This document shows, piece by piece, positions 24,731 through 34,792 of a DNA stretch of 64,000 nucleotides. Position 1 is the stretch's first letter. Each line of letters begins with the position of its first letter. The translations under genes and the position numbers were made by a program. Source of the DNA: Sapria himalayana (Eukaryota > Streptophyta > Magnoliopsida > Malpighiales > Rafflesiaceae); NCBI GenBank assembly GCA_029783825.1, contig JAREIK010002991.1:1005137-1069136 (forward strand), given 5' to 3'. The notes under the pieces are model-generated. The model saw only the letters and a program-made list of their open reading frames with translations, was not told the DNA's origin and did not search any database.

Positions 24731-26580
24731 TGTCGACATAAAAAAAATATAATTTTATCATTCATACAATGAGTATTAAATCAATCTAATAAGTTCAAAT
24801 ATATTATCAATTCTCAATTTTTAATATTTTTATCAAATTTATTTTATTATATTATAAAAATCTAAAAAATTAAAAAATAATATGCAATATATATCAAAAG
24901 AAATATATTCAAGTATATATCAAGTAGTTATTATGTATCAACAAAATTTATCAAATATTATAATTATTCTCTGATCGCATTTCCACTATACCCTTATACA
25001 TCTAAGCATATCAAATTAAATGAATTCATATTCAAATCAAATTAACATGTAGATAAGAAGTTCTGATGATTTTTCTTAACCAATATGTCTAACACTACAA
25101 GATTGAAATAAACTTAAGATTAGAATAAAATATTCTTATATTAATCAATAATAAGTAACCTAACTAAGAATGTACAAGTATATAATTCAAAATATTCAAA
25201 TATTTAAAAAAAAATCTTATCATTGAAAAGATAACATATTATCTATCATACTCAATCCCAAATATAATATTTCTCAGTCTTCTAATCTTACAAATAAAGA
25301 TTAATAAATATAAAAATAAAATCAAAATTAAATTATCTAAAAATATAACTTATAAAAAGTAAGTTAATAGGACAATAAAAAATAAACAAGACACATAAAT
25401 ATAATAAGAATATTTGCTAGATACTATCAAATCTAATAAATTTTAAATAATTAACATTAACTATAATAATATTTTTAACATATAAAAAAATATAAAGAAT
25501 AAGATATGATTATCAGTATTATGAATATGTGATCATATGTCAATAATCTAAGAATATAAAATAATTATACAAGTAAGATAACCAGTGATACTTAAATTTG
25601 AATACCTGCTATTATCTTAGAGAAGAACTTTTCATATTGCTCTCTGCTAAATATAAATATCACTATGAATGAACTCTAAGAAAACTCATGAATGACTCTA
25701 GCAGTCAACCTATCTCGCTCAAAATTATGTAAAACTCTCGGGCTTATAAAATATCCAATAGTTATCTCTAAAATATCCTCTTATGTTAAGTATACTAAAC
25801 TAAGGTTCTCTTCCATTTATCAATAAGATAATAATAAAAATTTCACTCAATTAAATTTATTTAGAAATACTAATTCTTATTTTTTTATAAATCTACCACA
25901 ACCCTGGCTAGGATTTTTGCCCAAAACACCACCATGCACAACTGCACACCCAAACAAGGTTCCCACCCAAAAGGCCACCTTGCGCCACCATCATGCACCA
26001 CCACACACCACCATTGTGCGGCCGTTGTTGTGCATGCATGCTTCCACCATCCCCTCATGCCTCTACTACCACCATATCGTGGTAGTAGAGCAATTTAAAT
26101 TTATGTTAAGTATACTACCATCCCCTCATGCCAACTGCATGAGGGGTTATTATCATGTTAAGAAATAACACTACACAAAAATCAATATATCAAATGGCAT
26201 CATATAACAACAAGAGCAATTGAAACAGCCTACACTTCAAGCCATCAAAAGTATACAAAATAAAAATAAGAAAACTATAACAATTACATCAAATGTACTT
26301 TATAAATATGATTTTACAGATTAACATGGTGGGTACATTTTTTTCATTTTTTTTAAATTATGGTGCACATCTAGACTTATTTTCATTTTATTTTTTATAT
26401 TACATATTTCAATATCATATATGATAGTTATTATGAGTCATCACTTACACACACACACACACACACACTTGGATATTTTTCATTTCACTTGATCATATAT
26501 CGATAAGCTAAAAACTATAATATACAGGTTAATATTATTAAAATTTATATTGTATATATATTAAAGAAAAGTATTAAATA
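24730..26580. other. AT-rich intergenic DNA with two perfect short hairpins
   Basis: No gene recognised. Two perfect inverted repeats stand close together: 26061-26072/26079-26090 (12-bp stem, 6-base loop) and 26122-26131/26137-26146 (10-bp stem, 5-base loop). A (CA)n run lies at about 26449-26469. The first part (to about 25700) may be more of the - strand copia element. Confidence 0.5.
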
Positions 26581-27267
26581 TGTTTATACACACACATAGG
26601 TCATGCAAGTCATCTCTTCTTCTCCCATTGTTTTCTTCCTCCATTTCCAAACACTTATAGATCATGCAAGTTCGCGGGTTTGGGTACACTTTTGCAGGTC
26701 ATAGAACTATATGCAACTAAAAGACTCGCAGAAATACATGGTGCTTCATTTTTAAAAAGGACCCAGTCCAGCATAATCTTGCCCTACCCCAGACTGCCGC
26801 TCGACTCAGATAAATGAAGGTGATATCAGTTGCTTGCCACTTAGTCACGGGCTAACACTAGTTTCTGTTAGATAATTTCAAATGCCGAGTTTCTACCAGT
26901 TCTAGACGAGCCCAATTTACAAGAAACGAAAAGAAAAAGAGCCATGGATGGCTAGTTACTAGTAGAAGGGTTAAAGATCACAACGATCACGATCTAGCGC
27001 AGATTCAGGGAGGAGTGAGGCTCGACAATCACAGACATCAAGCAATCGAAAGCACTCAACATCAAAATAACAAACAGTTAGTGGCGAAAAATGATGACCG
27101 AAGGAGTCGTTTGAGGCGAACATGGTCGCCGATCAATTAGCACAAGAATCTGCAAACAGACTAACACTGAGAAAGGGATGCACCCATGAGATCAGAACCG
27201 AAGAAGCAGCTGTGGGTTTTAAGCAACTGTTGCTCAACCGAGCTTTTGCAATTTATTCATTGCACGT

Positions 27268-27304
<37 letters not shown>

Positions 27305-27520
27305 GGAGATAAAGAAAGATAGAGAGAGAAACAGATATAGAGAGAGAAGCATGAATGTAAAACTAAAACCGAAAGGAGAAGGTTGAAGACGCAAGTGATA
27401 CCAAAGGGAAAGAATAAAAACGAAATATTGGATGGAGTGCGAAGGGGGTTAGACCGTAGAGATTTGCATCTTATATTGAAAATTATGTAACACGTGAACA
27501 AACATGTGACCGTGATGCAA
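26580..27520 (-). other. Possible transcription unit start or gene relic, - strand
   Basis: Non-repetitive, moderate-GC island with a pyrimidine-rich (CT)n tract on the - strand (27269-27301), as in plant leaders. Downstream of it is an ATG in fair context at 27123 (GCGACCATGTTCGCC) opening about 50 codons. The product resembles nothing I know, so this may be a non-coding transcript, a dead gene's 5' part, or chance. Confidence 0.25.
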
Positions 27521-27876
27521 CACCTCTTCTTGGAATTTATATTTTAATACAAAAATATACATATCCACAATAAAAAAAATTTTTTTGATTTTTTTTTTTT
27601 CAAATCCATACATTGTGCGTTTTATTATATTTTTTTAATGCCATCAAAGGTATTTTTTGATCATTTTATTTTAATTTAACAACAAGTGTTACGCAATTAT
27701 TAAGTAGACAATTTCATTCAAGAAAAATCATTTCAAAGATTATATATATATTCAATTCATATAATTATATTTATGATTATATTTATGATTATAATTAATA
27801 TTATAATTTATATGCACATTTTGAAGAAATTAATTGGCGGTAGAATGTTGCAGCTGTGGCCACTGGCCATGAAGAA

Positions 27877-27925
27877 TGCGCCCGTCCGTCCGTCCGTCCG
27901 TCCGTCCGTCCGCCCGCCCCCCGTC
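27877..27925. repeat. (CCGT)n microsatellite
   Basis: About ten CCGT units followed by C-rich variation, a GC-rich simple repeat unlike the AT- and CA-type repeats elsewhere in the window. Confidence 0.9.
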
Positions 27926-27936
27926 CGACCCATCTG

Positions 27937-28113
27937 CTAGCAACTAGAATTTTGTGCCCCGACCAGCGTAGAGGTGGGTAGGAGCAGCTCCAAAGTCGGG
28001 TCGAGGATTGTTGGCTCGAACAGCATGCTTTGGCTTGCTGGAATTGGAAACAACCCGTTTTTGTTTGCCTCAAAACAAATTCCTCCTGTGCACTGCAAGT
28101 GTAAGGCCGAACA
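27937..28113 (-). pseudogene. Orphan terminal coding exon (58 codons), product unknown
   Basis: The - strand shows an open frame from a good 3' splice acceptor (TTTGTCTCTGCAG at 28114) to a TAG at 27937. The peptide starts CSALHLQCTGGICFEANKNG and ends STLVGAQNSSC. Its composition and acceptor look like a real last exon. The only candidate exon just upstream (28140-28175, beginning MSKYLELDGG) would leave a 26-base intron, too short for plants. Upstream DNA is microsatellite, so the 5' part seems lost. I do not recognise the family. Confidence 0.35.
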
Positions 28114-28199
28114 CTGCAGAGACAAATAAAAACAGATACCTCAAAACCACCATCCAACTCTAAATACTTGCTCATTCACCCATTAATTGTCCAAAACTA

Positions 28200-28896
28200 T
28201 ATATAGAGAGAGAGAGAGAGAAGAGAGAGAGAAAGAGAGAGAGAGAGTATGTGTGTGCGTGTACACAGTAACATGAATTAGGTAAAAACGTGCTCATTCA
28301 TCCACACTAACACACACCAACACTAACAAACACTCTAACACCAACACACCAACACGTGTGTATACACACACACACACACACACACTAACACCAACACACT
28401 AACACACACGTGTGTATATACACAAACACGTGTGTGCGCGTGAGTACAAAATAACATGAATTGGGAAAAAACTTGCTCATTCATCCATACACCAACACTA
28501 ACACACACACACACATACACGTGTAGGTGTTTGTGTGTGTGTGTGTGTACACAGTACACACAGTAATATGAATTGGAGAAAAACTTGCTCATTCATCCAT
28601 ACACCAACACCAACACACACTAACACAGTAACACCAACACACTAACACATATGTAGATACATACATAAGTGTATATGTTAGTGTGTGTGTGTGCATGTAT
28701 ATAGGTATATATATATATACACTAACACACACACATGTATACCCATACACACACACTAACACACACACTAACACAGTAACACCAACACACTAACACATAT
28801 GTAGATACATACATATGTGTATATGTTAGTGTGTGTGTGTGCATGTATATAGGTATATATATACACACACACTAACACACACACATGTATACACAT

Positions 28897-28930
<34 letters not shown>
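28200..28930. repeat. CA/TG and ACACCAACACTA minisatellite block
   Basis: (GA)n at 28206-28246, then repeated units CTTGCTCATTCATCCATACACC, ACACCAACACACTAACAC and TG/CA runs, with a near-duplicate block at about 28620-28760 and 28740-28920. No genes. A (TA)n follows at about 29072. Bases 29100-29560 are AT-rich and empty. Confidence 0.85.
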
Positions 28931-28932
<2 letters not shown>

Positions 28933-29560
28933 GAACAAAAGTACAAAATCAGAAGTGATACATGAAATTTTTAAAATAGCTAAGAAACAACCTCACGCAC
29001 ATTCATGTCTATGGAACCGTCTATGTGATGGGCAGAGGTTATTTAATGAGCATGCAAACTTATTTTACTTATATATATATATATATATATATATCATGAA
29101 ATATCACATAATTTTTTAAAATATTTAAACTTTTTACAAAATGATAAAAATTCAATGTGATAAAAATATTAAAAATTTAAAAAATAACATTACATCACAA
29201 TATACATCGAATTAATTTAGCAAATATTAGATATATCATAGGAGTATACGCCAGACTACGTGCATTGACACACAACCCAACACAAAAAGGTAGTTGAAAA
29301 GAAGAATATATCTCATTGAAATAGCTCGAATATTTCTACTTGAAAAGAATATTCCAAAATATTTTTGAAAATAAATAATTTTAACCACAATTTTATCTCA
29401 TTAATCGGATGTCTTTTTCTATCATTTTTTAGTGTATATCTTTCCAGATTCTACATCCCATAGACACATCATTTGGTTTACCTCGTAAAATTTTTTGATA
29501 TGTTTTTCTTCTCCTCGATTGCTCTTCAAGTTGGGAAAAATTAATATCTTTGACTTTGAG

Positions 29561-29965
29561 TCGTGCCTGGGCTTGCCCGGTACGGGAAAATCCCATGCCC
29601 GGGCCCATGCCGTGCCCGGGTTATGCACAAGCCGTGTCGTGCCGTGCCTGACCCGGCACGGTTCGGCCCGTGGCACGGCACACCTGCACGGGTTCGTCCC
29701 ATGTCGGGTGTCCCCCAAGCCCGACCCCGCGATCGCCCCTCCCGCAAAAAAGACCGCGGGTCATGTCTAATTAGACCCGACCCGAGGTCCCATGAGGCCC
29801 AAACCGTACGGCCAGGCCGGGCCCGGCATGGCACTGCACGGCCTACCGTGCTTGCGGGCCATGCAGGGCCCAGATTTTTTAAACCGTGCCTGGCCTGACA
29901 CGAAAGCACGCTCGTGCTCAAAAAAACGGGCGGGCCGGGGCGGCCCGGCCCTTTTGACACCTCTA
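29561..29965 (-). mobile_element. Family A GC-rich element lacking one terminus
   Basis: Has the normal TTGACACCTCTA end at 29965. The other side stops at TCGTGCCTGGGC with no TAGAGGTG end and no clear target duplication. The interior shares the TGCGGGAGGGG...GGTCGGG segment with copies at 30.8 and 44.2 kb. Overlapping ORFs on both strands are compositional. Confidence 0.7.
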
Positions 29966-30722
29966 CTTAAGAGACTGATATATTTTTTAGCATTGAGAAA
30001 GTTTATATTACGAGAGGTATAATCTTAACATAAAAAAGATATGCACTTCATATTCTAACAAAAATTGGTCGTTTGGATTATGCTTCAGCAGATACTTTAA
30101 TTTATTCATGTACTAGCATTACTATTAATATGATACATCCAATAGACTCTGTTACTTATAATAAAATCATAGATTAAATTAAATATCTGAATATAAAATA
30201 ATTACATATGACATAATTAGTCATTTTCTCAATTCTCCTCGACAAATTCACTATGACATGATACTTCTCATATAGAAGCATGTGTAAAGTAAAAGTCTCC
30301 AAAACTTAGGATCTCTTTTTTAAATTAAGAGCACTTATAGTTATGTATGTATTCATATTTGAGTTGGGTATCAATATAAATTGAGAGAATATATATGATA
30401 AGAATTTATAAATTTCTTAGAAAAAATATTATTTCTTAAAAAGTAAAAAATAAATAATTATTTTGAGATTTAGTATAGAGATAACATTTATAATGATAAT
30501 GCAAGTTATATGTAAGATAATTTCAATATGACATCTGCTCAAGGAGATACAATATAGACTCTCTTCCCCCACAACTATTTGCTATAACAGTCATGTAACA
30601 ATGCATATAATCTCAAATCTAATATTTTACCAGCGAAAGAAAAATATTAAGACAGATTATTTCTTCTCATAGAGAAAAGTCAAGATGAAACCACGACTAC
30701 AATATATACTTAGACAACAGAG

Positions 30723-31022
30723 TAGAGGTGTCAACCTCTACTCTGTTGTCACGGCACACCGACACGGGTTTGTCCGGTGAGCCCGACCCCACGATGGCCC
30801 CTCCCGCAAAAAAGACACTGTGTCGGGTCTGATTCGACCCGACCCACGGTCCCCCCGAATCCCAACTCATACAGACATGCAAGCCCGAGCGGGCCAGGCA
30901 AGGCACGGCACGGCCCGTGCCGGGCTCGGTTTTTTTAAACCGTGCCGTGCCCGGTCCAGCATGGAAGCACGATCGTGCCCTAAAAAACGGGCCGGGCCGG
31001 GCCGGCCCATTTGACACATCTA
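30723..31022. mobile_element. Family A element with perfect target duplication and an inverted-copy left end
   Basis: 300 bp, flanked by CAACAGAG on both sides (30715-30722, 31023-31030), with ends TAGAGGTGTCAA and TTGACACATCTA. Just inside the left end, 30735-30748 is the exact reverse complement of 30715-30728, so the target duplication plus the first 6 bases of the element occur again in inverted orientation, separated by 6 bases. Confidence 0.9.
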
Positions 31023-31079
31023 CAACAGAGTAGCCAACAAATACTCTGACAAAGACTTAGAAAATATCTCAAGATATCT

Positions 31080-33060
31080 TTATTTTCTCAAAAATAATTA
31101 TTATGGATTTGTATGCACCAACTTTAAAAAAAAGAATTGTCCAACACCAACTTGGGCATTGCAATTTTATTAACCTTTCATGTTTTATCTCAAGTTATTT
31201 GATAGGAACATCAAACCTATGAGTTGTCTCAGTGTCTTAGATATTAAGTGTTTTTTTTTTTTTTTTTGCATTTTTATTATTAACAGTAATGGTTGAAGAT
31301 GACCCACTGATGTCTTCTGCTCCTTCTTATCTTGTTTGCAAACTAAACAAATCTCCACATATATTTTCATATCATTTTTTATAAATGACCAATAATAGCG
31401 CTCATCCACTAGAGCTATGGTATGATACATACTTAGATAGTCATTTCACTTTAAATCATATTATTTAATATGTATAATTTCTTTCCATAACTTCCAAAAT
31501 AACGGCACACATAATTGTTACCCCTTTGTGAACAATAAATTATTTTACACCCAAAATCTTCACGTCTTTTCCTCTATGACATATTACATAAGAGATTTAG
31601 TCATTGGGTCTCTAGAAAACTAATCTCTAGTATGATCTTTCAACTACAATGTAATTAAATTTTTTTTATTTTTTTCTTATTAATTTTATTTTTATTTTTT
31701 TATTATTTTTTTATTTTTTTTATTATTTTTTTTTGTGTTTTTTTTTTGTTTTTTCTAACTACAGCACAATTGATTAATTGCTACAAGTTTTGTATTTCAA
31801 CTTAGCACATCGCCAACATTTCTTTTTTATATATTGTATATTACTTGTGTTGCACGGATACGCCTAAGTACTGCCGTGTCCACGTGTCCGACACGTGGAT
31901 ACGGCGACGTGGGTCGGACACACGTCGGACACGTGTCCGATAGGGCACGTGGGGGGGTGGGTTTTGGAATCTGTATCGGGAGGGGGAGAGTTCGAAAATC
32001 AAAAATCAAAATTCGAAAATTGAGTGGGATGTTGGGTTCGGGAGAGGGGGGGGGGGGTTTTCGGGAGGGGGGTTTTGGAGGGGGGAAAAGGTACAGGAGG
32101 GGGGGAAGGTTCGGGAGGGGGAGGGGGAGGGTGTTAGAGAGTTTAAATTTTTTTTACATTATTTTAAAATACAGAATTTTAAATTATTTTAAAAAACAGT
32201 ATTTTTAATTATTTTAAAATACCTAATATTTATAATTAATAATTTTTATTTTTAATTTTATTTTTTTTATCATGACGTATCCTAGCCGTATCCGTATCCT
32301 AGTTTTTTAGAATTTGTCGTGTCCCCGTATCTTGTCGTATCGTATCCCCGTATTCGTATCCGTGTCTGTGCAACATAGTATATTACCATTCAATTTAATT
32401 TATCTTTCAATTTAAAAATGTAATTGAATGGCCTTCATGAAAGTACCCTTCTGATTGCAAAATCTAAATTATGTGAACTTCCTATGGATTGGAATGATTT
32501 AGCAAGACAACAATAAACTCTTATATGAAAACTTGTTTCAAATGATTAAAAGCCTCTAAACAATAAGTACTAGTCTCAAATTATTAACAAGTTTTTTCAA
32601 TAATTTGATATTTACAATAATAATATTCAAATATATCAAGACAAATAATTGAGGAAAGACTGCAATACATTATTCATACGTATACAAAATGTTAACGATA
32701 CATTTATAAGTACAGATGACATCACCAAAAATACATTTTTCAATAATTTCAGTTATTCGTAATTGATAATACTTAGACCTCAAATTTGATTTAAAAAACT
32801 ATCTCACATCCCCAAGTTGATCAAACAAGTCCGTGATAAAAAAATAAAATATTTATTATTCGAAGTCAACTTGTTGAGGGCTCAATAATTAGTACACAAT
32901 CACAATGAGACATTATATTTTTTTTTTTTTGAAATAAAATATGAGTATCATATGAGAAAGACATTTGAAGGTTAAACATACCTAGTATCAATCTACTCTT
33001 TTAATTTGAAGTCAACTCGACATGTATGACATCTTAAAATGAGTTGACAAATTACAACAC
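31080..33060 (-). mobile_element. Decayed Ty3/gypsy retrotransposon, reverse transcriptase and integrase
   Basis: On the - strand, about 32600-32960 reads as gypsy reverse transcriptase (ALNKLTSNNKY, then a KYYQLRI-like stretch). About 31185-31440 reads RYYWSFIKNDMKIYVEICLV and CKQDKKEQK, the HHCC zinc region of gypsy integrase. Multiple stops and shifts. Interrupted by the element at 31845-32377. Bases 30000-30720 and 33060-33480 are AT-rich with nothing recognised. Confidence 0.8.
31845..32377. mobile_element. GCACGGACACGG-type terminal inverted-repeat element (family C)
   Basis: 533 bp between two copies of GTATATTAC (31836-31844 and 32378-32386). Ends TTGTGTTGCACGGATAC and GTGTCTGTGCAACATA. 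The middle holds a G-run-rich block (32038-32128) whose ORF is not a gene, and an AT-rich part with CGTATCCTAGCCGTATCC, the reverse of a segment in the 35.8 and 40.9 kb copies. It lies inside the gypsy relic. Confidence 0.75.
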
Positions 33061-33485
33061 TTCTATGAACATCTAACTAATAGTCTCTAAATTTTCATGA
33101 ATCTTTAGTGCCGCTAAATGAGATATTTCATTCTTCTTCATCCCTTCTGTATATTGGGTTTACAGATTATAGTTAGGTCAAACATCATAGGTAGGGCTTT
33201 ATGTAAGCATTAGGAGTAATTAATAAGTCATAAGTAGAATAGAATATACCTAGGTCAAAACAGACAACAAAAAATGAGGAGATAAAAATGAGAGCATATA
33301 AAAATGAGAAGAGAATGAGAAAAAAAATAACAATGAGTAAATAATAAAATATTATAATTTTAATATTATAAAAATTATTTATCATTAAAAATATATGTTA
33401 TTTTTAAATTTTAATATATATATGTTCATTTATAAACCTATTGCATGTGTGTGTGTGTGTGTGTTGGTGTGGGTGCAGGTTATGT

Positions 33486-33880
33486 GTGATCAACGATTTG
33501 TTAATAACAAATAATTTAACTAATAAATGATGCGTAAGTAATACAAGGCTAATAATATAAACAAATTATAATCTCTTCTATCGCATATAAACACACACAT
33601 GCATATATATATATACACACACACACACATAGACACATAGACACAGACAAACATGAACTTTGTGAAAAAAATAGCATAGAAAGACAAAGAACTATAAGAA
33701 TTTGAAAGATTATTAGACAAAACACTATGAAAATCATCAGCAATCAAGTTTTATCCCAGCAACTTGTGATCAACAGTTTGTTAATAACAAATAATTTCAC
33801 TAATAAATGATGCATAATTAATACAAGGCTAATGATATAAACAAATCGTAATATCTTCTATCGCATATAACACACACATG

Positions 33881-33933
<53 letters not shown>

Positions 33934-34020
33934 TATATATTCACACACGCACACATATGAACTTTGAGGAAAAATAGCATAGAAAGAACTATAAGGAGGA
34001 GATAGATTAATAGACAAAAC
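33486..34020. repeat. Tandem duplication of about 280 bp just downstream of the helicase stop
   Basis: Copies begin at about 33486 and 33767 (TGTGATCAAC..TTTGTTAATAACAA), both with CTTCTATCGCATATAA, a CA/TA microsatellite, GAACTTTG.G.AAAAATAGCATAG and AGACAAAACA. The second copy ends 10 bp from the helicase stop, so the duplication is probably in its 3' untranslated region. Confidence 0.8.
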
Positions 34021-34030
34021 ATTGATACCT

Positions 34031-34750
34031 TTATCCATAGGCATGGCCTCGGTGACGCTTGAAAGGGATCATCCTCGAGCTTGGTGGGCCATGACCACCT
34101 GAATTTTGCTCAACAAATATGGGTCCATAGGCAGGGAATGACTGATGGTGCGAATTCATGGCCAATGGTGGAGCGAAGATGGGCCCTTCTGGCGTGTTTT
34201 TAAAGGGCGGCATGCTGTTACTGAAATCAGAAGATTCAGTTTCATGGGGGTGAGGCTTCATCAATGACTTGAGGAAGCCGCCTGGCTCTCTCACGGCCAC
34301 AGCTTCCTCAGACTCTGCACGGGGCGAGAATCCAAATGACATATCCTTTGATAGAAGAGAAGCAATGACACGCATCGAAGCCAAAAGAGCAGGCGGAAGC
34401 ACCTCCCTGGGGCATTTAACCTAACAGACACCAATACACTTGAGGCCATGTTTGGCATGAGACAAAGTCAAGGAGGAATGTTGACTTCATCTGAACGATA
34501 CCCATCAACAAATTAATTATGACAGAATTGGGCAGCTGATATTACCTTGCATAAGATTGCAGCTGACAGTCGTTCTCTCAGGCAATAAATCAGCGCGGCA
34601 TGGAGTGCTTTTGATCCAAAATAAAGCCACCGATCAATAACCATTGTGACCGAGTTATCAGGCGAGGACATTATCCCCCCTGGATTGTTCTTCTTCATCT
34701 TGCCTCTCCTTTCAGCTTCTTCTTGATCACTTTCATCATCATCTACATCT

Positions 34751-34792
<42 letters not shown>

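Noticed and set aside
28114..28175. A 12-codon exon starting MSKYLELDGG joined to the orphan exon
   Set aside because: The implied intron is 26 bases, too short for plant splicing.
29541..29960. 100-140 codon ORFs rich in Gly, Pro and Arg on both strands of GC-rich blocks, also at 23.4, 30.8 and 44.2 kb
   Set aside because: They arise from the high GC content and short repeated words of the family A elements; no two copies keep the same frame.
31834..32208. 124-codon Gly/Arg-rich ORF
   Set aside because: Comes from G-run repeats inside a family C element.
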